NCBI GenBank assembly: GCA_949286415.1
Contig: CASEBV010000014.1
Span: forward strand, 1 to 64,000
Reading direction: 5' to 3'
From: an uncultured Bacteroidales bacterium
GTDB lineage: Bacteria; Bacteroidota; Bacteroidia; Bacteroidales; UBA932
Length of the DNA stretch: 64,000 nt
Below, in pieces: positions 34,174 to 43,280 of the stretch. The notes beneath the pieces are model-generated. The model searched no databases. It saw only the letters and a program-made list of their open reading frames with translations, and was not told the DNA's origin. The position numbers and the translations under genes were made by a program. Every line of letters starts with the position of its first letter. The stretch's first letter is position 1.

Positions 34174-35160
34174 TTATGGAAGTCTTCTGAGCACAAACAG
34201 GTCCAGTATCAGACTGACAAGGAGGGCAACAAGGGCGACAAGCGCATATCCGGTGAACAGTTCCTTGTATATAGGGAAACTGTCTATGGTGACTTTGTCT
34301 TTCTCCATCTTGTTGATTTCTCCGTAGATTTCCATCAGCTTGGTATTGTCAGTGGCTCTGAAATAACGGCCTCCCGTTGATTCTGCAATTTCTGCAAGCA
34401 GGTCTTCATCTATCTCCACACGGACATTCTGAACCTCAACGCCCCATGGAGTCATGACCGGATACGGGGCCATCCCCTCGGCTCCGACACCGATTGTATA
34501 GACCCTGACTCCATATGTCTTGGCAATCTCTGCGGCCATCTGAGGCGTAATCTCCCCCCTGTTGTTGACCCCGTCAGTCAGGAGAATCACCACCCGGCTC
34601 TTGGCATTGGAGTCCTTTAGCCTTGCCACTGCCGTCGCCAGACCATTGCCGATGGCAGTTCCGTCCTCAATCAGATCTGTCTGGACTTCCTTCATAAGGT
34701 TGATCAGGGTGGAACGGTCTGTTGTCAACGGACACTGCGTATAGCTTTCTCCCGCAAATACCACTATCCCCATCCTGTCGTATGGACGCTGCGAGATGAA
34801 TTCAATGGCAATATCCTTTGCGGCACTGATGCGGTCAGGAACAAAATCCCGCGCCAGCATACTCGTGGAGACATCCATCGTAAGCATGATGTCAATTCCT
34901 TCACTGTCCACCTTATCTATCTTGTCCGATGACCTTGGCCGTGCCATGGCAATGACAATCATTACAAGTGCCAGAATCTTAAGGACGAACGGGACATGCC
35001 GCAGGAGAGCAGCGGCAGAAAATCCGCCCTTCGTCCAGGGAAGCATGACAGACACCCTCAGATGAGGACGCCTTGACATCAGCTCTATATACAGATAGTG
35101 CAGGACAAGCAGGAAAGGCACTATTTCAAGCCACAGCAGTTCGGGATACTCAAAAAACAT
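34174..35160 (-). CDS. batA: BatA, von Willebrand A-domain membrane protein
   Basis: A 328-residue protein parallel to BatB: N-terminal membrane helices, VWA domain with MIDAS (TMDVSTSMLARDFVPDRI, DGTAIGNGLATA, LLTDGVNNRGE) and a C-terminal membrane anchor (YALVALVALLVSLILDLFVL). It begins 3 bp after the stop of the upstream membrane protein gene, so the cluster is one tight operon. Confidence 0.93.
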   Translation of the reverse strand: MFFEYPELLWLEIVPFLLVLHYLYIELMSRRPHLRVSVMLPWTKGGFSAAALLRHVPFVLKILALVMIVIAMARPRSSDKIDKVDSEGIDIMLTMDVSTSMLARDFVPDRISAAKDIAIEFISQRPYDRMGIVVFAGESYTQCPLTTDRSTLINLMKEVQTDLIEDGTAIGNGLATAVARLKDSNAKSRVVILLTDGVNNRGEITPQMAAEIAKTYGVRVYTIGVGAEGMAPYPVMTPWGVEVQNVRVEIDEDLLAEIAESTGGRYFRATDNTKLMEIYGEINKMEKDKVTIDSFPIYKELFTGYALVALVALLVSLILDLFVLRRLP

Positions 35161-35163
35161 CTT

Positions 35164-36222
35164 CTACTCCTCCTCTGAATTTGTATCATCATCCGCCTTG
35201 TCCGAATGTGTCCCGGATACGGCATCCGCATCCACCTCCTGCCTGTAAGTCATCGTGACGAATTTAACGGCAGAAGGCACTGCGGCGGCATTTTCCTCGT
35301 CGGAAGCAACATATTTGGCAAACTTCACATAGTCGGACCTCTCGAACAATTCCTTCACCTCGGCGTAGAGGTCCTGCGGCACATCCTTTTCAGACAAGTC
35401 GCGGAATATTTCCGCCGTGGTCATCTCCATTGCCGAAATCCCGTATCTTGACACGATATATTCCCTCAATGCATCCGTCACGCCGGAATAGAAGGCTTTC
35501 TGCCTGTCCGGTGCCCACAGCTTGTTGCCCCGCAAGCCGTCAAGCTTCCTCAATGCAATGATATGCGGCGGATCCCTGCGTGCATCAGCTCCGGATGATT
35601 TTCGTCCGTACCTCCTTATCAGCCATACAACAAGTACAGCAAGCGCGGCAAGGACGATGCCTCCGCCCAGATACGGCAGTATCTCTGAAAATGTCACCGG
35701 ATACTTCATCTGTCCCTTTATGTCATGGATGACAAAAGCCGCCGTATCGACAGGAACGGTCTTCACTTCCAGAGTCTTGCTTCCGAAAAACAATGTATCT
35801 TCCGTGCCGTCAGGCGAATATCTCAGCACCGACAGAGGAGGCAGACTGTACTCTCCCTCTTCAAAGGATGTCACGGTTACTCTGGCCCTTATGTCCATCT
35901 GAGACGGACTGCCTTTCCGTCCTTTGCGCAAGTCCAGCGTATCTACTTTCCACCCGGACACCAGTTCCACGCCCTCGCAGAATCCATCCGAGTAGTCCGG
36001 AAAAGCCAGGGCGGTTCCTTCTGTGATTCCGTCCAGGACAAAACCATATTCAAGCTGGTCCGCAATCAGCACTGAATCCCTCTGCTGGAGAGACTCCAGA
36101 AACAGACCATCCATATCAATTTTGCCCGGATGCCGGGAAATGTCTCCTGCATCCGGCGCACTGAAGCCGTAAAAGACTGCCGCAGTCAGAAGCAAAGGAA
36201 TATATTTCAGAAAAACCTTCAT
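35164..36222 (-). CDS. Bat-cluster membrane protein of unknown function
   Basis: A 352-residue protein with an N-terminal signal sequence, a beta-rich periplasmic domain of about 150 residues, one transmembrane helix near 190-210 (GGGIVLAALAVLVVWLIRRY) and a cytoplasmic helical tail. Proteins of this layout lie between the DUF58 gene and batA in Bacteroidales; their role is not known. The topology (periplasmic beta domain, one helix) resembles a reduced BatD. Confidence 0.75.
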   Translation of the reverse strand: MKVFLKYIPLLLTAAVFYGFSAPDAGDISRHPGKIDMDGLFLESLQQRDSVLIADQLEYGFVLDGITEGTALAFPDYSDGFCEGVELVSGWKVDTLDLRKGRKGSPSQMDIRARVTVTSFEEGEYSLPPLSVLRYSPDGTEDTLFFGSKTLEVKTVPVDTAAFVIHDIKGQMKYPVTFSEILPYLGGGIVLAALAVLVVWLIRRYGRKSSGADARRDPPHIIALRKLDGLRGNKLWAPDRQKAFYSGVTDALREYIVSRYGISAMEMTTAEIFRDLSEKDVPQDLYAEVKELFERSDYVKFAKYVASDEENAAAVPSAVKFVTMTYRQEVDADAVSGTHSDKADDDTNSEEE

Positions 36223-36240
36223 AAATCTTTACTGAAAACT

Positions 36241-37134
36241 TCATCTCTTATGGAAAAATGTCATCAGTCCCTTGACATAATCTTCGTCAGTGGCTATGCT
36301 GACATTGTCCACCTTGTATTTCAAAAAAAGTCTGGACGCAGACTCCGACATGTCGGAGAACCACTTCATGTATGCCTGGCGTACCTTTTTGCTGGAAGTA
36401 TCAATCCATGCATCCTTCAGGGTCTCTGAGTCCTTGACATGGACGAGCCCCACATCGGGGATATTGCGTTCCCTCCGGTCATAGACCTCGATGACGGACA
36501 GGTCATGTCTGTTTACCGCCACCTTGAGGGCATCCTCGTACCGCGGACTGCCGTCTTCATTGACATCAAGCATATCTGACAGGAGAAACGCCGTACAGCG
36601 TTTCTTAAGTGCATTTGTCAGATACCGGAGAGCCTCGCTTATGTCTGTCCCGTCATGCTGCGGACGGAACTCAAGTATCTCCCTTATGATATGCAGAAGA
36701 TGGCTGCGTCCTTTCTTGGGCGGAATGAACTTCTCAACCCTGTCACTGAAGAAAAGGGCACCGACTTTGTCGTTGTTGATGATGGCGGAAAATGAAAGCA
36801 CTGCGGCAATCTCCGCGATAAGATCCCTTTTGTTCATCCCCGAGGTGCCGAACAGGCCGGAACGGCTGATGTCAATCATCAGCACTACGGTAAGCTCCCT
36901 CTCCTCTTCAAAGACCTTGATATACGGAGACCTCAGCCGAGCCGTGACATTCCAGTCCATGTTGCGCACATCATCCCCATACTGGTACTCCCGGACCTCA
37001 CTGAAAGCCATTCCGCGTCCCTTGAACGCAGAATGATACTCTCCGGCAAAAATCTGATGGGAAAGAGCCCTCGTCCTGATTTCTATTTTCCTGACCTTCT
37101 TCAGAAGGTCTTCCACACCTGACGACCTGTCCAT
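36241..37134 (-). CDS. DUF58 domain protein of the Bat/MoxR cluster
   Basis: A 297-residue cytosolic protein. The DUF58 signature YGDDVRNMDWNVTARLRSP is followed by a VWA-like fold (VLMIDISRSGLFG). MoxR-DUF58-VWA triads are widespread and thought to act in assembly or metal-linked maturation. It overlaps the moxR stop by one base and precedes the membrane protein gene by 18 bp. Confidence 0.92.
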   Translation of the reverse strand: MDRSSGVEDLLKKVRKIEIRTRALSHQIFAGEYHSAFKGRGMAFSEVREYQYGDDVRNMDWNVTARLRSPYIKVFEEERELTVVLMIDISRSGLFGTSGMNKRDLIAEIAAVLSFSAIINNDKVGALFFSDRVEKFIPPKKGRSHLLHIIREILEFRPQHDGTDISEALRYLTNALKKRCTAFLLSDMLDVNEDGSPRYEDALKVAVNRHDLSVIEVYDRRERNIPDVGLVHVKDSETLKDAWIDTSSKKVRQAYMKWFSDMSESASRLFLKYKVDNVSIATDEDYVKGLMTFFHKR

Positions 37135-38126
37135 TATGGAACCTCTACTGCATTTATTATCTCTGATATGATATTCTCCGTTGTCACATTCTCGGCCTCA
37201 GCCTCATATGTAAGCCCGATTCTGTGCCTGAGCACCTCGTTGCACACTGCCCGGACATCCTCCGGTATGACATAGCCTCTCCTCTTGATGAAGGCATATG
37301 CCTTGGACGCCATTGAAAGGGAGATACTTGCACGAGGAGACGCACCGTACGACACGAGATTCGCAAGTTTGTCCAGACCGTAGTCCTGCGGAGTTCTGGT
37401 GGCATAAACGATATCCACTATATACCGCTCTATTTTCTCGTCCATGTATACGTCCCTGACCACTTCACGGGCACGGACTATGTCCTCGGGCTTCATGACG
37501 GCATGCGCCTTCGGGAACTCACCGGTATTGTTCATCCGCACAATCAGCTTCTCTTCCTCCTTCTTCGGATAGGAGACAACGACTTTGAGCATGAACCTGT
37601 CCACCTGAGCCTCCGGAAGCGGATATGTGCCCTCCTGCTCAATCGGATTCTGCGTCGCCATCACAAGGAACGGCTCCGGAAGCGGGAAAGTCTCGTCTCC
37701 GATAGTCACCTGGCGCTCCTGCATGGCCTCAAGCAAAGCCGACTGCACCTTGGCCGGGGAACGGTTGATTTCATCAGCAAGCACGAAATTGGCGAAAACC
37801 GGTCCTTTCCGTATCTGGAACTGCTCGCTTTTCTGAGAATAGATCAGAGTTCCCGTCACATCGGCAGGCAGCAGGTCTGGAGTGAACTGGATTCTGCTGA
37901 ACTTGGCATCCACGCATGAAGCGAGGGTATTTATGGCCAATGTCTTGGCCAGCCCGGGCACTCCTTCAAGAAGGATATGTCCATTGGCCAGGAGGCCTAT
38001 GAGCAGATTCTCAACAAGATGCTTCTGACCCACAATCACCTTTCCCATCTCCATCGTCAGGATATCCACAAAGGCGCTCTCACGCTGGATGCGGTCATTC
38101 AATTCTTTAATGTTTACGCTCTCCAT
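37134..38126 (-). CDS. MoxR-family AAA+ ATPase
   Basis: A 330-residue AAA+ protein from ATG 38126. ILLEGVPGLAKTLAIN is Walker A, FVLADEINRSPAKVQSALLE Walker B plus the MoxR lid motif, and a sensor 1 Asn is in MATQNPIEQEGTYPLPEAQ. It is a chaperone-like ATPase opening the bat cluster. A longer open frame to 38183 has no homology and would cover the truA promoter. Confidence 0.93.
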   Translation of the reverse strand: MESVNIKELNDRIQRESAFVDILTMEMGKVIVGQKHLVENLLIGLLANGHILLEGVPGLAKTLAINTLASCVDAKFSRIQFTPDLLPADVTGTLIYSQKSEQFQIRKGPVFANFVLADEINRSPAKVQSALLEAMQERQVTIGDETFPLPEPFLVMATQNPIEQEGTYPLPEAQVDRFMLKVVVSYPKKEEEKLIVRMNNTGEFPKAHAVMKPEDIVRAREVVRDVYMDEKIERYIVDIVYATRTPQDYGLDKLANLVSYGASPRASISLSMASKAYAFIKRRGYVIPEDVRAVCNEVLRHRIGLTYEAEAENVTTENIISEIINAVEVP

Positions 38127-38141
38127 AAATATATTTTTTGA

Positions 38142-38149
38142 TAATTTTG
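38142..38149 (+). promoter_or_regulatory. Candidate -7 element of truA
   Basis: TAATTTTG matches TAnnTTTG and ends 15 bp before the truA ATG, implying a very short leader. The -33 region is A/T-rich without a clear TTTG. Confidence 0.4.
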
Positions 38150-38164
38150 CATCTGTTACAGACA

Positions 38165-38968
38165 ATGACAATGCGCTACACACTCAGGCTTTCATACAAC
38201 GGCTCGGACTTCTGCGGCTGGCAGCGGCAGACCGCGGCACGCACCGTACAGGGAGAAATAGAAAGAGCCCTTTCAACATTTCTCGGAACCGGAACCGCCG
38301 TCACCGGAGCCGGGCGAACGGACACAGGGGTCAATGCAATAAACTATCTTGCACACTTTGACCTGCCGGACAACTGCCCGCCGGATAACGCGAAAGATTT
38401 TCTCTACAAAATAAATGCCATCCTGCCCAAAGGAATCACAGTCCATGAGATCATGCCGGCAGACCCCGGATTCCATGCGCGATTTTCCGCACTTTCAAGA
38501 GAATACCATTATTTCATCCACAGGAAAAAAGACCCGTTCATGGAGAGTTTCTCCTGGTATTGCCGATACCCTCTGGACATGGAAAAAATGAACGCTGCGG
38601 CAAAGCACATCCTCGGGCAGCACGACTTCAGCTGCTTTGAAAAAAAGGGCGGAAACAACCTGACCTCAATATGCACCGTCAGCGAAGCCGTATGGGAGCT
38701 CTGGACACCGCCCCATGTGTCTGTGCTCGGATATCCCCACAAGAACGGAGACTTCATCATGTTCCGCATCAGGGCCGACAGGTTTCTCCGCAACATGGTC
38801 AGAGCCATTGTCGGCACGCTTGTTGATGTAGGACGCGGCCGGCACACCCCGGACTGGACCGCAGAGCTCATAAAGAGCGGAGACAGGTCCGACGCAGGAG
38901 AATCAGTGCCCGGCAATGCCCTTTTCCTGAGCCGGATAGAATATCCGGACGAAAATGCCGGTATATAA
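38165..38968 (+). CDS. truA: tRNA pseudouridine(38-40) synthase
   Basis: A 267-residue TruA. RLSYNGSDFCGWQRQ opens the domain, GAGRTDTGVNA carries the catalytic Asp, and FHARFSALSREYHYFIH and FLRNMVRAIVGTLVDVGRG are family motifs. It modifies U38-40 of many tRNAs. ATG at 38165 or 38171 are both possible; the first is used here. It is divergent from moxR with only 38 bp between starts. Confidence 0.94.
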   Translation: MTMRYTLRLSYNGSDFCGWQRQTAARTVQGEIERALSTFLGTGTAVTGAGRTDTGVNAINYLAHFDLPDNCPPDNAKDFLYKINAILPKGITVHEIMPADPGFHARFSALSREYHYFIHRKKDPFMESFSWYCRYPLDMEKMNAAAKHILGQHDFSCFEKKGGNNLTSICTVSEAVWELWTPPHVSVLGYPHKNGDFIMFRIRADRFLRNMVRAIVGTLVDVGRGRHTPDWTAELIKSGDRSDAGESVPGNALFLSRIEYPDENAGI

Positions 38969-38979
38969 AAAATTTTGTC

Positions 38980-38987
38980 TATTTTTG
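38980..38987 (+). promoter_or_regulatory. Candidate promoter -7 element of the exbB operon
   Basis: TATTTTTG matches TAnnTTTG and lies 26 bp before the exbB ATG. No clear -33 element is visible, so support is modest. Confidence 0.4.
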
Positions 38988-39013
38988 TCGGTTCGAAAAA
39001 CAAGAGACACAAT

Positions 39014-39736
39014 ATGCTTTTCAATCTATTGCAATCTGGACTGGACGCAATGAGCGTCGAAGCCGTACCGCAGCAGGAGATGACCCTGTCATTCTTTGAC
39101 CTTTTCCTCAAGGGAGGTGCCCTCATGTGGGTGCTGCTTGCCCTTTCGTTCGTAGCCATCTACATTTTCGGCAAAAAATGGTGGATGATCCGCCAGGCAG
39201 GGAAAATCGACAAGAATTTCATGAATGACATACACGACTACCTCCATGAAGGGAAGATCAAGTCGGCTGTGACTCTCTGCCAGAAATACGATTCTCCCGT
39301 GGCCAGACTCGTGGAGAAAGGCATCGAGAGAATCGGACGGCCTCTGTCTGACATCCAGACTGCCGTGGAAAACATGGGAAATGTAGAGGTCGCCAGACTT
39401 GAGAAAGGACTTCCGATTCTTGCCACTGTGGCAGGAGGAGCCCCGATGATAGGATTCCTCGGCACCGTGATGGGCATGGTGCAGGCATTCTTCAACATGG
39501 CGCAGGCAGGCAACAACATTGACATCACCCTGCTTTCCGGAGGAATCTATGTCGCCATGGTCACGACAGTGGGCGGTCTCATCGTCGGTATCATCGCATA
39601 TTTCGGCTACAACTGGCTCACTTCACAGATTTCCGATCTGGTGTTCAAGATGGAAAGTACAATCATAGACTTCATGGACCTGCTGCACGAGCCGGCCGAC
39701 GGAAAGGAAGACACGGAAGAATCCATGGAATTTTAG
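39014..39736 (+). CDS. exbB: ExbB/TolQ/MotA-type proton channel
   Basis: From ATG 39014 the protein is 240 residues with three transmembrane segments: GALMWVLLALSFVAIYIF, PMIGFLGTVMGMVQAFF and GGIYVAMVTTVGGLIVGIIA. The second and third have the conserved Thr and Gly pattern of the ExbB pore. With ExbD and TonB downstream it should energise outer-membrane transport using the proton gradient. An in-frame TTG at 38975 would extend it, but without homology. Confidence 0.92.
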   Translation: MLFNLLQSGLDAMSVEAVPQQEMTLSFFDLFLKGGALMWVLLALSFVAIYIFGKKWWMIRQAGKIDKNFMNDIHDYLHEGKIKSAVTLCQKYDSPVARLVEKGIERIGRPLSDIQTAVENMGNVEVARLEKGLPILATVAGGAPMIGFLGTVMGMVQAFFNMAQAGNNIDITLLSGGIYVAMVTTVGGLIVGIIAYFGYNWLTSQISDLVFKMESTIIDFMDLLHEPADGKEDTEESMEF

Positions 39737-39754
39737 AATCAATCCTCAACTGAA

Positions 39755-40180
39755 ATGGCCTTAAAGCGAACAACAAAGGCAGAGCCGAACTTCTCCATGT
39801 CGTCAATGACGGACATAGTGTTTCTTCTGCTCATATTCTTTTTGGTGACATCGACCCTCGTGAATCCGAATGCGCTGAAGCTGCTGCTTCCCAAAAGCAC
39901 GGGACAGGTGTCGGCAAAAGCCACGGTCAGCGTGTCCGTCAAGCATTGGCACAGCGACGGCACCGGGCCTGACACTTTCACATACCACATAAACGGGAAT
40001 CAGGAGCCGGTACCGTTCCGGGACATTGAGGACGACCTTGTGGAACTTCTCCAGAATGAACCGGACCCCACATTCTCAATATATGCGGATGAAACCGTTC
40101 CGGTAAAGGAAGTAGTGGCAATAATGAATATAGCGAAACGCAACCATTACAAAGTAATAATGGCCACAAGGCCTGAATAA
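39755..40180 (+). CDS. exbD: ExbD/TolR-family protein
   Basis: A 141-residue protein with one N-terminal transmembrane helix (MTDIVFLLLIFFLVTSTLV) that includes the essential proton-conducting Asp, followed by a periplasmic domain. It partners with ExbB 18 bp upstream. Its stop overlaps the next ATG (TAATG), indicating coupled translation with the TonB-like gene. Confidence 0.92.
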   Translation: MALKRTTKAEPNFSMSSMTDIVFLLLIFFLVTSTLVNPNALKLLLPKSTGQVSAKATVSVSVKHWHSDGTGPDTFTYHINGNQEPVPFRDIEDDLVELLQNEPDPTFSIYADETVPVKEVVAIMNIAKRNHYKVIMATRPE

Positions 40181-40971
40181 TGGACGAGCAATACAAAAAA
40201 GACAGGGCAAGACAGGAAAAAATCTCGAATACAATCGGGATTTCAGTCGCTGTTGCATTGCATCTGTGCCTTGTATGCATCGGCGTATCAAGCGGAATGA
40301 AATATCTCTACCCGCCTCCTGCGGAAGAATCGCTCCTGCTTGACTTCTCCGACTACGAAGCGGAGGTGCCGGATGAGATCCGGATAGGGCGCGAGCCCCG
40401 TTCAGAAGAAGCAGATCCGGAAAGGGAGACGGAACTGATACAGCAGTCACAGGCACAGCTTGAAGGGGAAAGTCTCAATGAGGCGCAGGAAGCCGTCGTG
40501 GATGACTTCGGGGATGTGGAGACGGAGCAGCCTCCGAGAAAGCCGGAAATAGACAGAAGGGCTCTGTTCCCTGCGGCTGACAACAAGACTGAAAAAGACA
40601 CATTGGCCCCGCAGGTTGCGGACAGGATAAGCGAAGCCCTGAAGGCAGGGCATGCCATGGGCAACACAGAAACCGGGGAAACAAAAGGCGAACCCAATGC
40701 CAAGCTGCCGGGCCGGTCTGTACTCGGAACTCTGGACAAACCTGAATATTCAATCCAGGCTTCGGGGAAAGTGGTAGTGGAAATTTGGGTGGACAGAGAC
40801 GGGAATGTGACAGATGCCGTCCCGGGAGCCGCAGGAACTACCGTAACAGAAAAGACACTTTGGGAAGCAGCCCGCAAAGCCGCACTGAAGGCTCATTTCA
40901 ATGTAAAGAAGGACGCACCCGAAAAACAGAAAGGCACAATAACTTATATTTTCAGACTTGAGTCCGAATAG
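40180..40971 (+). CDS. TonB-like energy transducer
   Basis: A 263-residue protein with one N-terminal transmembrane helix (ISVAVALHLCLVCIGVSSG), a Glu/Pro-rich periplasmic linker, and a C-terminal TonB fold (VVVEIWVDRDGNVTDAV and AARKAALKAHFN). It would carry energy from ExbBD to SusC-like receptors, though a Tol-type role cannot be excluded. Confidence 0.85.
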   Translation: MDEQYKKDRARQEKISNTIGISVAVALHLCLVCIGVSSGMKYLYPPPAEESLLLDFSDYEAEVPDEIRIGREPRSEEADPERETELIQQSQAQLEGESLNEAQEAVVDDFGDVETEQPPRKPEIDRRALFPAADNKTEKDTLAPQVADRISEALKAGHAMGNTETGETKGEPNAKLPGRSVLGTLDKPEYSIQASGKVVVEIWVDRDGNVTDAVPGAAGTTVTEKTLWEAARKAALKAHFNVKKDAPEKQKGTITYIFRLESE

Positions 40972-41051
40972 GACAGAGACGACAAAATATTTTTAAAAGA
41001 CATAATGGCGTGAGCCATAACATATTATTATTCATCATTCATTAAAATGCG

Positions 41052-42359
41052 ATGCCCGGGGACAGGGTATCAGAAAGAAAAATGGAAAACTACAGAAGAG
41101 GCGGCGGAGACCGCATGACAGGAGACCGTAGCGACTACGGCAGAAGACATTCCGAAAGAAACTTTTCGGAGAACAGAAACAGCAGATATTCAGCTGAAGC
41201 GCCAAAACGCAGGCCAAGAGTAATCAGGGGCAAGGACGGAGAGCTGAGAAGCGCACCGGCAGCCCCGACATACGAAGGACGGTTCAGCAGGGAACACTCC
41301 TCAGACGGGGACAGAAGAAGTTACAATTCAGGTTACGAAAGGAGAAGCGGGGCATCCTTTGAAAGGAGAAGACCTGCCGGACACGGAAGGTTCCCGGAAA
41401 GAGGGCCACAGCAGGAAGGGCACAGAGGCCCGGGATTCGGAAGACCGGGATCAGGCAGACCCGCAGCAGGAAGGCCTTACGCCGGCAGACCATCCTCAGG
41501 AAGACCGGACAGAGCCTTCGGCCAGCAGAGAAAGCCGAAGACACCTGCAGCCGAGAGCGGAATAAACAGGATGATCAGCCGCAAGCAGTTCGTGCAGAAC
41601 GACATGTTCTCCGACAACGATATGGTGAACATACCTGTCAAGGAAGAAGTAAGGCTCAACAAGTTCATAGCCAATTCCGGAGTATGCTCAAGACGGGAGG
41701 CTGACAATTACATCCAGGCCGGCGTAGTGACAGTCAACGGTGAAGTCGTGACTGAGCTCGGCACGAAGGTCAACATATACAATGACGATGTGAGATTCAA
41801 CGGGGAAAGACTCCGGGGAGAGGAAAAAGTCTACATTGTCATGAACAAGCCGAAAGGCTTCGTGACAACCTCAAGCGACCCGCATGCAGACAAGACTGTC
41901 ATGGACCTTCTCAAAGGATGCAAGGCACGCGTGTTCCCTGTCGGAAGACTGGACAAATACACCACAGGAGTCCTGATGTTCACCAATGACGGGGAAATGG
42001 CAGAAAAACTCACTCACCCGTCATACGACAAGAAGAAAATCTATCAGGTCACCCTTGACAAGGAACTTACAGAGGATGATTTCGACAAGATTAAGGCCGG
42101 AGTCATGCTCACAGACGGAGAAATCGCGGCCGATGAGCTTGAATATGTGGAGGAAGACGACCACAGGAAAATCGGCATTGAAATCCACTCCGGCAAGAAC
42201 CGCATTGTGCGCAGGATATTCGAATCCCTCGGCTATGAGGTGCGCGGACTTGACAGGGTCTACTTCGCCGGACTCACCAAGAAAGGCCTGAAGAGAGGAC
42301 AGTGGCGTTTCCTGACCCAGGGAGAGGAAAATATACTCAAGATGGGTGCATACAATTAG
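41052..42359 (+). CDS. RsuA/RluB-family pseudouridine synthase with long basic N-terminal tail
   Basis: A 435-residue protein. Residues 1 to about 180 are low complexity, rich in Arg, Gly, Glu and Ser with repeated GRP units (GSGRPAAGRPYAGRPSSGRP). An S4 RNA-binding domain follows (RLNKFIANSGVCSRREADNY), then the synthase domain with catalytic Asp in GRLDKYTTGVLMFTNDG. It modifies 23S (RluB-like) or 16S rRNA. Disordered Arg/Gly tails are frequent on this enzyme in Bacteroidota. It precedes era by 17 bp. Confidence 0.92.
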   Translation: MPGDRVSERKMENYRRGGGDRMTGDRSDYGRRHSERNFSENRNSRYSAEAPKRRPRVIRGKDGELRSAPAAPTYEGRFSREHSSDGDRRSYNSGYERRSGASFERRRPAGHGRFPERGPQQEGHRGPGFGRPGSGRPAAGRPYAGRPSSGRPDRAFGQQRKPKTPAAESGINRMISRKQFVQNDMFSDNDMVNIPVKEEVRLNKFIANSGVCSRREADNYIQAGVVTVNGEVVTELGTKVNIYNDDVRFNGERLRGEEKVYIVMNKPKGFVTTSSDPHADKTVMDLLKGCKARVFPVGRLDKYTTGVLMFTNDGEMAEKLTHPSYDKKKIYQVTLDKELTEDDFDKIKAGVMLTDGEIAADELEYVEEDDHRKIGIEIHSGKNRIVRRIFESLGYEVRGLDRVYFAGLTKKGLKRGQWRFLTQGEENILKMGAYN

Positions 42360-42376
42360 TCCCGGAGCAAGCGGAT

Positions 42377-43276
42377 ATGACAGAAGGACACAATATGAAG
42401 CACAGGGCAGGATTTGTCAACATCATCGGGAACCCGAATGTCGGCAAATCCACCCTTATGAATGCACTGGTGGGAGAAAAACTCTCCATAGTGACGGCAA
42501 AGGCACAGACCACAAGGCACAGGATAATGGGGATAGTGAACGGAGAAGACTGGCAGATAGTCTATTCCGACACCCCGGGAATCCTCCGTCCGAACTACAG
42601 GCTGCAGCAGAACATGATGAACTTCGTGGACACCGCAATCGGGGACGCCGATGTCATACTCTATGTCACCGATGTCATTGAAAAGCAGGACAAGAACGAG
42701 GAATACATCGCCAAGCTGCAGAAGATAGAATGCCCCGTCGTGCTGGTAATCAACAAAATCGACATCAGCAATCAGGAACATGTCCAGTCACTTATGGACT
42801 GGTGGTCAGAACAGCTCCCAAAAGCAGAAATAATTCCCGCTTCGGCACAGGAGAGATTCAATCTGGAGAATATCTTCGATGCCATTCTGGAAAAACTTCC
42901 CGAAGCCCCTGCGTGGTATGACAAGGATGTGTTTACGGACAAGAACCTGAGATTCTTCGCATCGGAGATAATAAGGGAAAAGATTCTGCTCAACTACAGT
43001 CAGGAAATCCCATACAGCTGCGAAGTGGAAATCGAGGAATTCAAGGAAGGCAGCGAGCGGTATGACATAAGCGCAGTGATATATGTGATGCGGGACTCAC
43101 AGAAGGGCATCATCATCGGCAAGGGAGGACAGGCCCTGAAAAAGACAGGGACCCAGGCAAGGCTTGACATGGAGGACTTCTTCCAGAAGAAAGTGTTCCT
43201 GAGGCTTTTCGTGAAGGTAGACCCTGACTGGAGGGAGAACAAGAAAGAATTACGGAGATTCGGTTACGAATATTGA
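42377..43276 (+). CDS. era: GTPase Era
   Basis: A 299-residue Era from ATG 42377 (an ATG six codons later is also possible). IIGNPNVGKSTLM is G1, DTPG G3 and NKID G4; a C-terminal KH domain has GIIIGKGGQALKKTG. It assists 30S maturation by binding the 16S 3' end. A frame open left to 42302 overlaps the pseudouridine synthase and is not used. parC follows after 4 bp. Confidence 0.95.
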   Translation: MTEGHNMKHRAGFVNIIGNPNVGKSTLMNALVGEKLSIVTAKAQTTRHRIMGIVNGEDWQIVYSDTPGILRPNYRLQQNMMNFVDTAIGDADVILYVTDVIEKQDKNEEYIAKLQKIECPVVLVINKIDISNQEHVQSLMDWWSEQLPKAEIIPASAQERFNLENIFDAILEKLPEAPAWYDKDVFTDKNLRFFASEIIREKILLNYSQEIPYSCEVEIEEFKEGSERYDISAVIYVMRDSQKGIIIGKGGQALKKTGTQARLDMEDFFQKKVFLRLFVKVDPDWRENKKELRRFGYEY

Positions 43277-43280
43277 GAAA

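Noticed and set aside
40990..41051. Small palindrome ATGGC-GTGA-GCCAT before the pseudouridine synthase as terminator or regulatory site
   Set aside because: Only a 5-bp stem without a T-run; too weak to call.
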